Of a stretch of 38,048 nucleotides of DNA, positions 22,584 to 30,562 are shown one piece after another. The stretch is from the IMG/VR virus record IMGVR_UViG_3300046817_001007, positions 1-38,048 of that record, one strand, 5' to 3'. Under the pieces are notes generated by a model. The model ran no database searches. It was not told the DNA's origin and worked only from the letters and a program-made list of their open reading frames with translations. The DNA comes from a virus. Position 1 is the first letter of the stretch, and every line of letters starts with the position of its first letter. The translations under genes were made by a program, and so were the position numbers.

Positions 22584-22942
22584 CTGACACGACGCCCATC
22601 GAGCGGTTTTGTTTGGATTGCCGGCGGGCGGGTTCGCCGGATGTGCCGAAGGATCGCGACATCGCCCTGGCGGGATTGGTGGAGACGCCGTTTTTTCCGG
22701 CCAGTGAATATGGCGTGGTGCGGGCGCGGCTGATGGCGGCGGTGCGCAACCTGGCGCTGGCCGCGGAAGCGGCGCGCGGGGATCCGGTGGTGGTGCAGGG
22801 GATCTGTTTCGTCATCGCTTCGCTCGGCGTGATGATCTCGGCACTTGCCCCCTCCGGCGCTTCGCGCCCCCTCCCCCCGCGAAGCGGGGGAGGACAGGAC
22901 ATCGATCCGGACTCGGTTCCCTACAAGCCGGGGGTCGATTGA
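22580..22942 (+). CDS. Early protein of unknown function with a repeat insertion near its end, 120 aa
   Basis: The first 90 residues include a CLDCRRAG motif, a PFFPASEYGVVRARLMAAVR helix and a hydrophobic VQGICFVIASLGVMISAL stretch that could be a membrane or buried helix. Residues about 88-108 (LAPSGASRPLPPRSGGG) are encoded by A-type repeat copy 3. A unique 12-residue tail follows the repeat, so the frame was kept through the insertion. The stop overlaps the next ATG by one base (TGATG). No family recognised. Confidence 0.6.
   Translation: MTDTTPIERFCLDCRRAGSPDVPKDRDIALAGLVETPFFPASEYGVVRARLMAAVRNLALAAEAARGDPVVVQGICFVIASLGVMISALAPSGASRPLPPRSGGGQDIDPDSVPYKPGVD
22841..22894 (+). repeat. Structured dispersed repeat, subtype A copy 3 (inside a gene)
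   Basis: CTTGCCCCCTCC, central stem GGCGC-TTC-GCGCC, then CCTCCCCCCGCGAAGCGGGGGAGG. It is inserted in frame near the 3' end of the 120-aa gene, sense orientation. Confidence 0.9.
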
Positions 22943-23142
22943 TGCCGCGGGACGAAGTGAACCGGCTGGTGGCGGAGTTTTGCGAGCTGGGCGAGATCGC
23001 GCGGCTGCCGGAAGGCGCGTTCAGCGTCGATTGGCGGGAGACGAAATTGCGCAAGGCGGCGCGGGCGGCGGGCGCGCGCGGGCATCGCCGGCGCTGGGTT
23101 GTGCGGCGGAATTTGGCAAAACGGAAAGGCGGGAAGTCGTGA
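22942..23142 (+). CDS. Small basic protein preceding the tailspike, 66 aa
   Basis: ATG 22942 shares a base with the previous TGA. The C-terminal half is strongly basic (KLRKAARAAGARGHRRRWVV, RRNLAKRKGGKS), suggesting nucleic-acid binding. The N-terminal half is acidic helix (DEVNRLVAEFCELGEIARL). No family is recognised. The last codons overlap the GTG of the tailspike gene. Confidence 0.55.
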   Translation: MPRDEVNRLVAEFCELGEIARLPEGAFSVDWRETKLRKAARAAGARGHRRRWVVRRNLAKRKGGKS

Positions 23143-24833
23143 CCGTAAGCACTTTGGGCATGTCCACGAGCTCAGGCACTTCGCTGGCTTCATTGATCAC
23201 GAATGCCGGCGCCAATGCGACGCAGATCTGGGTCAACCAGCCGCAGAACATCGCCAACAACCTGACCATTCCGGCCAATGTGACGCTGCATATCCTGCGC
23301 GGCGGCACGCTGAAACCGGCGTCGGGCAAGACCGTGACGATCAATGGCCGCGTCGAGGCCGATGTGCATCAGTGCCTCGATCTGTCCGCAGGCGGAACGA
23401 TCACATTCGCCGGCAGCCTGCAGGAGGAATTCACCGCGGAATGGTGGATCAATAACGACTATGGCAGCGGCGCGGATTGCTCGGCGCGGCTGAACGCGAT
23501 GATCACGGCGGTGCCGGATTACACGACCATCCTGTTCCGCAGCAAAGGCACGCTGACGCTGGGCGCCACCTGGCTGATCAACAGCCGCACCGGGCTGAAG
23601 ATCCGCAGCCCGCGCCATGTCGAGGAATTGCCGCAGGTAACGCTGCAATCGAGCAGTCTGCCGCAGGATCCGACCATCAACCGGGTGATGACGGTGTGGC
23701 TGAAGGGTTGCGGCCACTGCGAATTTTCCGGCTTTCAGGTCAATTGCAGCGAACCGATCTCCAACACTTCTGGCATCGCGCTGACCTTTGGCGGGGTGCG
23801 CATCAACACCAACAACACCATCCAGCACAACCGCATCGCGAATGGCGGTTCGAACGCCAGCTGGCGCGGCATCGATATCTCGCCGGACAGCGGCCAGAAC
23901 AGCGAAGCCATGCAGATTATCGGCAACTGGCTGGACGGTAACGGTATCGCCAGCGCCGGGCTTGGCACCGGGATATGGCTCGGCGGTAACAGTAACAATC
24001 ACATGCATTTCCTGTTCCGCAACCTGACAACCGGCTGCCGCTATGGCGTCGACGGAACGTGGTGGGGGGCGCATGTGCTGCACCACATCAGCGAGAGCGA
24101 CCAGACGGTTTTCAACATCCAGCATCTGTCATACCCCGCGCTGATCGAATTCCCCGATGTGGAGTCGTCGCAGACCATTCTGGACACCACGATGACGGGC
24201 GGCGAATCCGCGATCGTGCTGCGCAATGGGCGCTTTGCCAGCTGCGGCGCGAACGGCGTCGGCTGGTTCGAATTCGGTCAGTACACGCCGACGACTTTGA
24301 TCGAAGGCTGCGACTACCAGAACTACAATGCCAATAATTCCATCCTCTATCATCTGCCGTGGATCAGCGGCGGCAATCCCGGCCAGGCGATCAAGCTGCA
24401 GAGCAATTTCTACGGCAACCTGATCGGGCAGAGCTTTCCCTTTGCCAATTTCATCGTGCGCACGGGTTCCACCACGGGTGGCGCGATCCTGCCGATCGAG
24501 AGCGACGCCGAATCCATCACCAGCGGGATGGGGCAGACCTTCGAAGTCAATCCGGCAACACTGACGATTTCGGCCAATGCGATCACACTGAACTGCGCGC
24601 CGGTGAATTACGTCAACAGCGGCACCCTCTCCACGATCACGCTGGACACGCCGATGAATTACGGCCCGGCGATGGCGCCGACGCGCGGCCTGATGGTGTT
24701 CATCAAAGCGGTGGGCGGCGCGATCACGGTCAACACGGCGGGCAACATCCTGACCGGCGGGACAATCGCGCAGAACACGATCCAGCAATTCATGTACGAC
24801 CCCGCGGCCACGAAATGGCTGTGGGTGAATTGA
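23139..24833 (+). CDS. Beta-helix tailspike-like protein
   Basis: A 564-residue protein. Residues about 1-75 form an N-terminal segment (ANATQIWVNQPQNIANNLTI, PANVTLHILRGGTL) often seen before phage beta-helices. The body (about 110-470) is a pectate-lyase-like right-handed beta helix, with many short Asn/Gly-rich rungs such as NTNNTIQHNRIANGGSNASW and IIGNWLDGNGI. Residues about 490-564 are a beta-rich C-terminal domain with TTGGAILPIESDAE. It probably binds or cleaves surface polysaccharide, though I cannot identify catalytic residues. The start is GTG 23139, overlapping the previous stop. Its place in the early, Cro-side operon is unusual for a spike. Confidence 0.78.
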   Translation: MTVSTLGMSTSSGTSLASLITNAGANATQIWVNQPQNIANNLTIPANVTLHILRGGTLKPASGKTVTINGRVEADVHQCLDLSAGGTITFAGSLQEEFTAEWWINNDYGSGADCSARLNAMITAVPDYTTILFRSKGTLTLGATWLINSRTGLKIRSPRHVEELPQVTLQSSSLPQDPTINRVMTVWLKGCGHCEFSGFQVNCSEPISNTSGIALTFGGVRINTNNTIQHNRIANGGSNASWRGIDISPDSGQNSEAMQIIGNWLDGNGIASAGLGTGIWLGGNSNNHMHFLFRNLTTGCRYGVDGTWWGAHVLHHISESDQTVFNIQHLSYPALIEFPDVESSQTILDTTMTGGESAIVLRNGRFASCGANGVGWFEFGQYTPTTLIEGCDYQNYNANNSILYHLPWISGGNPGQAIKLQSNFYGNLIGQSFPFANFIVRTGSTTGGAILPIESDAESITSGMGQTFEVNPATLTISANAITLNCAPVNYVNSGTLSTITLDTPMNYGPAMAPTRGLMVFIKAVGGAITVNTAGNILTGGTIAQNTIQQFMYDPAATKWLWVN

Positions 24834-24849
24834 TCCGTAGGGGGAGCAC

Positions 24850-25389
24850 ATGACGAGTTTTCTCGACAAAATCCTGCCGACGATCGGCGCGCTGGCACCG
24901 ACGATCGCCACCGCGCTGGGCGGTCCGCTTGCCGGCATGGCTGTGACGGGGCTTGCCAGCGCGCTGGGGGTTGAACCGGCCGCGGCGCAAACGCCAGCCG
25001 GCCAGGCCGACATGCTGAAGAAGCTGGGCCTGATGGATCCGGCGACCGTCGCTGCGATGCAGAAGGCGGAAAATGATTTCAAGCTCGCGCTGTCGCAACA
25101 GAACATCGATCTTGCCAAGATCAATGAAGCGGATACGGAATCGGCGCGGGCGTTGCAGGTGCAGACCAAAAGCCTGACGCCAGCGGCGCTCGCGGGCTTC
25201 GTGACGGCGGGGTTCTTCGGGTTGCTGTCGCTGATGGCGTTCCATTCGGTGCCGGCCGAAAACCAGACGGTGCTGAACACGATGCTGGGTGCGCTGGGCA
25301 CTTCGTGGCTCGGCATCATCCATTTCTATTTCGGCAGTTCGGCGGGGTCGCAGGCGAAAGACGCCACCATCCAGAAGATGGCGTCATGA
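24850..25389 (+). CDS. GTA-type holin (3TM holin family)-like protein
   Basis: A 179-residue protein with an N-terminal hydrophobic stretch (LAPTIATALGGPLAGMAVTG), a soluble helical middle (AQTPAGQADMLKKLGLMDPA, FKLALSQQNIDLAKINEADT) and two close hydrophobic segments near the end (LAGFVTAGFFGLLSLMAFH, MLGALGTSWLGIIHFYFGSS). This make-up is that of the holin family associated with gene-transfer-agent release. AGGGGGAG precedes the ATG. It would permeabilise the inner membrane for the endolysin encoded 7.7 kb away. The stop overlaps the next ATG. Confidence 0.8.
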   Translation: MTSFLDKILPTIGALAPTIATALGGPLAGMAVTGLASALGVEPAAAQTPAGQADMLKKLGLMDPATVAAMQKAENDFKLALSQQNIDLAKINEADTESARALQVQTKSLTPAALAGFVTAGFFGLLSLMAFHSVPAENQTVLNTMLGALGTSWLGIIHFYFGSSAGSQAKDATIQKMAS

Positions 25390-25517
25390 GGGCGCGCGAT
25401 TTTATCACCGTAGTGGCCTGCGGTTCGCTGGTCTGTCTTCTGGCCATGACGGCGTTCCTGATGTTGTTGTCGGCGTTGTTCTGGCCGGCGCTGCTGCTGG
25501 CGCCGTTCTCGCGATGA
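25386..25517 (+). CDS. Small TM protein following the holin, 43 aa
   Basis: ATG 25386 overlaps the holin stop. Almost the whole protein is one or two hydrophobic helices (FITVVACGSLVCLLAMTAFL, MLLSALFWPALLL) with a basic N-terminus MRARD. The Cys at about residue 12 and the position after a holin allow a small spanin-like or antiholin role, but there is no lipobox I can rely on. The stop overlaps the methyltransferase start. Confidence 0.6.
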   Translation: MRARDFITVVACGSLVCLLAMTAFLMLLSALFWPALLLAPFSR

Positions 25518-26197
25518 GAGCGTCGGGGGGCGCGGCGGTGATGGAAAATCGGGCGGCCGCGGCGCTGTCCGAAGATCCTCAACGCGCCAGGTGGCGGCAG
25601 CTGGATTTTTTTCCGACTCCGCCCTGGGCGGCGCGCGCCGGGGCCGAGCTGCTGAAGCAGCTTTATCCGTCTGCGGAATGTGTCTGGGAGCCGGCCTGCG
25701 GCGAAGGGCACATGGCCGAGCCGCTGAAAGAGACGTTTTCGCGCGTGCTGGCCAGCGATATTTACGATCACGGCTATGGCGCGATCGCGGATTTTCTCGC
25801 GCCGACGCCGCTGGACATTCAGTGCGACATCGTGGTGACGAATCCCCCGTTCGCCAGCGCGGCCGAGTTTGTGCGGCGCGGGCTCGAACATGCGCCGGCT
25901 GTCGCTCTGCTGTGCCGTTTGGCGTTTCTGGAAGGCGCGGAACGCTATCGGCTGTTTTATGAGGAATGCAATCTGCGCGTGGTGGCACCGTTCGCCGAGC
26001 GCGTGGCCATGCAGCTGGGTTCATGGGATCCGGAGCTTTCGTCCGCGACGGCCTATGCCTGGTTTGTGTTTGAGCGCGGGCCGCGGCTGCGTGGCACGCG
26101 GCTGCAGCCGATCGCGCCGGGCGCAAAGGCGCGGCTGAGCAAAGACAGCGACGTGCGGCGCTTTGTGCGCGCGCGCGATCTGCCGATGAATTTCTGA
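25514..26197 (+). CDS. Adenine-N6 DNA methyltransferase
   Basis: A 227-residue SAM-dependent methyltransferase: FFPTPPWAARAGAELL at residues 32-47 is the family lead-in, EPACGEGHM (59-67) is the SAM-binding motif I, and VVTNPPFASA (108-117) holds the catalytic NPPF motif IV typical of N6-adenine enzymes. The C-terminus is basic. It may protect phage DNA from host restriction or alter gene regulation. ATG 25514 overlaps the upstream stop by four bases. Confidence 0.88.
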   Translation: MRASGGAAVMENRAAAALSEDPQRARWRQLDFFPTPPWAARAGAELLKQLYPSAECVWEPACGEGHMAEPLKETFSRVLASDIYDHGYGAIADFLAPTPLDIQCDIVVTNPPFASAAEFVRRGLEHAPAVALLCRLAFLEGAERYRLFYEECNLRVVAPFAERVAMQLGSWDPELSSATAYAWFVFERGPRLRGTRLQPIAPGAKARLSKDSDVRRFVRARDLPMNF

Positions 26198-26211
26198 GGG
26201 GGGATCAGGCC

Positions 26212-26586
26212 ATGGGGTGGAACGAGATACGTCCGGTTCGGTTAGCGCAGCAGAAAAAAAGCGAGACGGTGAAACTTGGAACGCGCACGCGAAACGGTTT
26301 TACCTACGGGCTTCTCAGCATGGGCGCCGCGATTCGCGATGGCAGAGACCAGGTCAAAATCGAAATCGATGAGGCGGCGCGGCGCATCCGCGTGACATTC
26401 GATCGCGCCGGCGCGTTCAAGATCAATCATTTGCATAAGGGCGGTGGCACGATTCTTTTGCCCACGGCGAAGTGGCTGCCGCCAACGCAGTTTCGCGCGC
26501 TGCCGATTACGATGGTCGAAAACAAGGGCACCTATTTCGTCGTGGAATGGCCGGAAGAATGGCCAGCGCCCCCGGCGGCGGCGTGA
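26212..26586 (+). CDS. Early protein of unknown function, 124 aa
   Basis: A 124-residue soluble protein that starts 14 bp after the methyltransferase with a GGGGGGAT site. It has a basic N-terminal part and a beta-rich core: VKLGTRTRNGFTYGLLSMGA, VKIEIDEAARRIRVTFDRAG. Its last ten residues are Pro/Ala-rich. The position between a methyltransferase and the primase, and the basic strands, would fit a DNA-binding role, but I recognise no family. Confidence 0.65.
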   Translation: MGWNEIRPVRLAQQKKSETVKLGTRTRNGFTYGLLSMGAAIRDGRDQVKIEIDEAARRIRVTFDRAGAFKINHLHKGGGTILLPTAKWLPPTQFRALPITMVENKGTYFVVEWPEEWPAPPAAA

Positions 26587-27699
26587 ATGTCCCGGTATCT
26601 TTACAGCGTTGAAGAGATTGACCGGATGTTGGTGGACCGGATGGCGGAGCTGGCGAAGCTGCTGCTGCCCGATGGCGAGAAGCGCGGGACGGAATGGGTT
26701 GCGCTGAACCCCGGCCGCGCCGATCGCCGCAAGGGTTCGCTGTCGGTCAATCTCAATACCGGCGTGTGGAAGGATTTCGCCAGCGGGCAGGGCGCGCGCA
26801 ATCTGCCGGGACTCGGGCTGGTGGCGAATTTTGCCGCCGGCGGGGATTTTCTGGCCGGCATTGCCTGGGCGAAGAAGTGGCTGGGCATCGAGGAGGGCGG
26901 TGCATCCGTCGCCAAAGCCAAGGATGTCGAGGAGGCCGCGCGGGCGGCACGGGCCAAGCGCGAAGCGGAAGAACAGCGCCGTGGCGTGTTCAAGCGCGAG
27001 CTGGCGTTCAAGCTGTTCCTGGGAGCGCGGCCACTGGATGGGACAGATCCGGCGTCGCTGTATTTGCGCGGGCGCGGCATCGAGATGCGATCATGGCCGC
27101 GTGCTCTGCGGTTTCATCACGGGATCGAGCATCCGGGGCATCCGGGACGGTGGCCGGCGCTGCTGGCGTGCATGTCGCTGGAGGGCGCGCCGAATGGGTT
27201 TGGCGGGGTGCATCGGATTTATCTGGAGCGCGGACTTGCCCCCCTCGCCGGCTGCGCCGGCACTCCCCCCCGCGATGCGGTGGGAGAGAATTGGGTTAAG
27301 GCGTTTGGGGGTGTCGAGGCGAAGCTGGCTTTGGGGTATTTGCCGGGCGCGACCATCCGCATACAGAATGGCGCGTCGGGCAAGCGGCTGGGTGATGCGC
27401 CGGAAGGCGAGGAGCTGCTGCTGACAGAAGGCGTCGAGGATGCCTGCGCTCTGGCGATTGCTCTGCCTGATGCGCGGATCTGTGCGGCCTATTCCCTGGC
27501 CGCGATCGGGCAGGCCAAGTTTCCGGAAAATATCCGCCGCGTGACGATCGTCGCCGACAATGACGAAGGGCAGGCGGTCGAGCAGCTGGAACGTGCGAGC
27601 GAGCATCTGGCGCACCGGCACGAGCTCGTGTCCGTGGCGCATCTGCCGGCCGCCTACAAGGACGTGAACGACGCGCTGATTGGGAAGGTGCGCGGATGA
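26587..27699 (+). CDS. Toprim-domain DNA primase
   Basis: A 370-residue phage primase. The N-terminal 70 residues contain WVALNPGRADRRKGSLSVNL and NTGVWKDFASGQGARNL, the primase zinc-ribbon-like entry domain in which the usual Cys are replaced. A middle part follows with LYLRGRGIEMRSWPRALRFH. The C-terminal Toprim domain has EELLLTEGVEDACALAIAL (conserved Glu, about 279-296) and RRVTIVADNDEG (DxD-like, about 316-327). The segment LAPLAGCAGTPPRDAVGEN, at about residues 218-236, is encoded by A-type repeat copy 4, in a loop before the Toprim domain. It would prime DNA synthesis with the helicase at 27854. ATG follows the previous TGA directly. Confidence 0.85.
   Translation: MSRYLYSVEEIDRMLVDRMAELAKLLLPDGEKRGTEWVALNPGRADRRKGSLSVNLNTGVWKDFASGQGARNLPGLGLVANFAAGGDFLAGIAWAKKWLGIEEGGASVAKAKDVEEAARAARAKREAEEQRRGVFKRELAFKLFLGARPLDGTDPASLYLRGRGIEMRSWPRALRFHHGIEHPGHPGRWPALLACMSLEGAPNGFGGVHRIYLERGLAPLAGCAGTPPRDAVGENWVKAFGGVEAKLALGYLPGATIRIQNGASGKRLGDAPEGEELLLTEGVEDACALAIALPDARICAAYSLAAIGQAKFPENIRRVTIVADNDEGQAVEQLERASEHLAHRHELVSVAHLPAAYKDVNDALIGKVRG
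27232..27287 (+). repeat. Structured dispersed repeat, subtype A copy 4 (inside primase)
   Basis: GGACTTGCCCCCCTC, central stem GCCGGC-TGC-GCCGGC, then CTCCCCCCCGCGATGCGGTGGGAG, with one mismatch in the last stem. Inserted in frame in the primase, sense orientation. Confidence 0.88.
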
Positions 27700-27857
27700 G
27701 TGAGGCGCGGCTGACGGTGGAGCAGTGGTTGGCGCTGAAGCGGGAGCTGGCGTTTCGCGAGGTGATTGCCGATCGGGAGTCGCCCGACCAGGCGCACAGC
27801 CGCAACGTCGCCGATGGGTTGAAGCTGTTGCTCGAAATCTACGATCGCACGCCATGA
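27696..27857 (+). CDS. Small helical protein between primase and helicase, 53 aa
   Basis: ATG 27696 overlaps the primase stop, and TGA 27855-27857 overlaps the helicase ATG. The protein is helical with LTVEQWLALKRELAFREVIA and ADGLKLLLEIYDRTP. Coupling on both sides supports it. It could be a helicase loader or accessory protein, but this rests on position alone. Confidence 0.65.
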   Translation: MSEARLTVEQWLALKRELAFREVIADRESPDQAHSRNVADGLKLLLEIYDRTP

Positions 27858-29821
27858 GCGATAATCCGCCCACCGATAATATCGTGAACATCCGCGACGC
27901 GGTGAAGTCGGCCAAGCCGGTCAAGCGCAAGCCGGTACAAAAACCCGCCAGTGCGGCGTCGCACCCGCCGGAGCTGGATCTGCCGCCGCCGATGGAGGAT
28001 TTGCCGGAGGGGTCGCCGGTTCGCGCGCTGGGCAAGCTGGGGCGGGTTTTTTATTTTCTGGATTCGCTGGGGCAGCTGATCGCGCTGAAGTCGTCGGAAA
28101 TCGGCCGGCTGGAAATCGTGGCCCTGTTCGGCGGCGAGCATTTTCTGATCACGCATTGGCCGGGCTTCAACAAGGACGGCGAGAAGAACGGCGAATGGAA
28201 GCATGGCCGCGTCGGGCCCCTGCTGATCAAGGCCTGCATGAATCGCGGGTTGTGGAATCCGCTCGATCGGGTGCGCGGCGCGGGCTGCTGGGCCGAAGAT
28301 GACGGCAGCCTGGTGATGCATTGCGGCGACGTGCTGTATGTCACCAAAGACGGGAAAACCGTCCAGACGGGCACCGGATTGCGCGGTGCGCTGCTTTATC
28401 CGCATGGCGAGGCGCTGCCGCGGCCCGAGCTGAAAGCCAAACCCGGACTCGAAGGACCAGGCGCCAAGCTGATGGATCAGCTGAGCACGTGGAATTGGGC
28501 GCGCGGGGATCTCGACGCGAAGCTGCTGGCCGGTTGGATCGGTTGCGCCTTTCTGGGCGCGGCCCAACCCTGGCGGCCCGGAATGTGGCTGCGCGGCGGC
28601 AAGGGCAGCGGCAAATCCACGACGCAGAGGATGGTGCGCTGGATCATGGGGCCGGGCGCGGTGTTGAAAGCGGAGAACGCCACGCCGGCGGGAATTTCGC
28701 AGACGGTTGGTTATTCGACTTTGCCGGTGTCGCTCGATGAGCTGGAGGCGAAGACCAATAATCAGCGGACGCAGGAAACCATCGAACTGATGCGCATTGC
28801 CGCATCGGGCGGTGAGCTGCTGCGCGGCGGCGCCGATGGCAATCCGACCAAAACGCAGCTGCGCAGCTGCTTCCTGGCATCGTCGGTGTTGATGCCGCCG
28901 CTGAAACCGCAGGATCGGTCGCGCATGGCCATTCTGGCGATGAAGAAGCTGCACGATCGTTCCGGTGATGACGAGATTGATGGCGACGACGACGACGACA
29001 TCGATTCCGACCAGGTGCTGGGATCGCGCGCCTCGTGGGAACGCTGTGGGCGGGAAATTCGCGGGCGGTTGATCTCGCAATGGCCGAGATATTCCCAGAC
29101 GCTACGGGCCTTCCGGCGCGCTCTGATCGCGGCCGGCCATGATGCGCGCGGCGCGGACCAGTTTGCCGCCATGGGCGCGGCCTATGATTGCATTTGCCAT
29201 GACGGTTTCTCCGGCGAACGCGCGGGCGAGTGGGGCAAGATGCTGCCGGCGAAGGCGCTGGCCGAAACCGCCGATCAGCTGAGCGAGGAACGCGAGTGCC
29301 TGTCGCATTTGCTGGCCTTCATGCCGGATCATTTCCGGGGCGGATCGCGCGAGAGCGTGTCCTGGTGGCTGCGCCTGGCGCGATCGGAATTGCTGGGCGG
29401 TTTACAGGACGAAGAGGGCTGCAAGGCGCAGCGGACGCTGGCGCGGCTGGGCATGCGCGTCTATCGCGATAAGGCGAGCCACGAGCTGTATCAGCTGCGC
29501 GCGCGATCGGGCGTGAAGGTTTCGACGGACGATCAGATTTTCTGGCTGGCGGTGTCGAACACCCATGCGGAGCTGGCCAAGGTGTTCGCCGCAACCCACT
29601 GGAAAGGCGAAGCCGGCGCGGCCGGCACCTGGGCGCAGGCGCTGGGCGGGCTGCCCAAAGCGGTGCAGCGCCGGACCATGGCGGACGGCGAAGAACGCGC
29701 GATCCGTATGCGGATTGATCACGATCGGCCCTATGTGACGTGCATCCCCTGGGAGACGATTTTCCCGGAAGACGACGGCGACGAAGACATGATCGCGCCG
29801 GAAGACCGGGTGAAGGATTGA
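27854..29821 (+). CDS. Replicative helicase-like P-loop ATPase, 655 aa
   Basis: A 655-residue protein with a Walker A motif GGKGSGKSTT at about residues 246-255 and a Walker B-like LPVSLDELEA about 45 residues later. The sequence after it (RTQETIELMRIAASGGELLR, then RSCFLASSVLMPPL) fits the sensor region of SF3/DUF927-type phage helicases. The N-terminal 60 residues are Pro-rich and disordered. An acidic run (DDEIDGDDDDDIDSD) sits at about 375-390. The C-terminal domain is a likely DNA-binding part. With the adjacent Toprim primase it forms the replication module; no polymerase is encoded. Such helicases often bind iterons, and iterons lie 1.4 kb downstream. Confidence 0.78.
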   Translation: MSDNPPTDNIVNIRDAVKSAKPVKRKPVQKPASAASHPPELDLPPPMEDLPEGSPVRALGKLGRVFYFLDSLGQLIALKSSEIGRLEIVALFGGEHFLITHWPGFNKDGEKNGEWKHGRVGPLLIKACMNRGLWNPLDRVRGAGCWAEDDGSLVMHCGDVLYVTKDGKTVQTGTGLRGALLYPHGEALPRPELKAKPGLEGPGAKLMDQLSTWNWARGDLDAKLLAGWIGCAFLGAAQPWRPGMWLRGGKGSGKSTTQRMVRWIMGPGAVLKAENATPAGISQTVGYSTLPVSLDELEAKTNNQRTQETIELMRIAASGGELLRGGADGNPTKTQLRSCFLASSVLMPPLKPQDRSRMAILAMKKLHDRSGDDEIDGDDDDDIDSDQVLGSRASWERCGREIRGRLISQWPRYSQTLRAFRRALIAAGHDARGADQFAAMGAAYDCICHDGFSGERAGEWGKMLPAKALAETADQLSEERECLSHLLAFMPDHFRGGSRESVSWWLRLARSELLGGLQDEEGCKAQRTLARLGMRVYRDKASHELYQLRARSGVKVSTDDQIFWLAVSNTHAELAKVFAATHWKGEAGAAGTWAQALGGLPKAVQRRTMADGEERAIRMRIDHDRPYVTCIPWETIFPEDDGDEDMIAPEDRVKD

Positions 29822-30135
29822 TGAACTGCGAACACAAGGATTGCGCTTCGCCGGCGACGTGCATGCCAAAAATGAACGTGCCGGCGACAGGATGGGCGAT
29901 TGATCAGCATCGGCCGATCAGCTTCGTGATCGGTTTATCGCTGTGCGATGCACATTTTGCGGAATGCAAGATCGGCGATTTCCTGCACGACGGTCTGCGC
30001 GGTGGGCCAAGCACGAAAGATATCGTGCGGATCATGGCGCGCGGAAGATGCCCGCCGGATTTCGATCGCGCGTTTCTGAGCAAATGCCGCATCGATAGCG
30101 ACGAAGCGAAGGTAATGCTTAGCCAGCGCGGCTAA
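29821..30135 (+). CDS. Cys/His-containing early protein, 104 aa
   Basis: Starts one base inside the helicase stop (TGATG). The first 15 residues have CEHKDCASPATC, and SLCDAHF comes at about residue 41, a C-x4-C...C...C-x2-H arrangement that could bind zinc. The C-terminal half is helical and charged (KDIVRIMARGRCPPDFDRAF). It is the last gene of the rightward early operon and overlaps the convergent regulator by 17 bp. Function is not recognised. Confidence 0.65.
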   Translation: MNCEHKDCASPATCMPKMNVPATGWAIDQHRPISFVIGLSLCDAHFAECKIGDFLHDGLRGGPSTKDIVRIMARGRCPPDFDRAFLSKCRIDSDEAKVMLSQRG

Positions 30136-30562
30136 GTATCGCGTCCAGGCCGGGCGGTTTGGCGCCGGCGAGCATCATTTCGATCAGCACCGATAACGGG
30201 CCGGAAACGGCGGTTTTGCCGCGCTCATAATCGCGCACCGATTGATCCGGCCGCACCCCGCCGAGACGAAGCACGCGCCCGAATTCTGTCAGCGTCAGCG
30301 GCCGATCGAGGCCCCACATCTGCCCCAGCCGGCCGCGCGCGTCGCGGAATTCTTCTGCGGTCATGTCTTCGCGCCTCTTGCGTGGTTTCGCCGGCGCAAC
30401 ATCGGCCGCGAAGTGATTCGGGTCAAATGCATCATCCAGGGGATCCTCAAAATATTGCGGCACTCCACATTTGCGATTGTAGGCCTCGATGCCGCCGGCG
30501 CGTGACGCGCGCATGGCGATGTCAAATTTTATGTCCTGGCCGGCGAAATAGCGGTTGCTCAT
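30119..30562 (-). CDS. HTH regulator of the second leftward operon
   Basis: A 147-residue protein. The C-terminal 80 residues are an HTH of the kind common in phages: MTAEEFRDARGRLGQMWGL, TLTEFGRVLRLGG, RPDQSVRDYERGKTAVSGPL, then a last helix VLIEMML. The N-terminal half (SNRYFAGQDIKFDIAMRASR, VPQYFEDPLDDAFDPNHF) is unlike the usual short forms and may bind a partner. It may bind the two TGTAGAT-type palindromes upstream of its operon. It overlaps the upstream gene by about 40 bp. Confidence 0.75.
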   Translation of the reverse strand: MSNRYFAGQDIKFDIAMRASRAGGIEAYNRKCGVPQYFEDPLDDAFDPNHFAADVAPAKPRKRREDMTAEEFRDARGRLGQMWGLDRPLTLTEFGRVLRLGGVRPDQSVRDYERGKTAVSGPLSVLIEMMLAGAKPPGLDAILSRAG

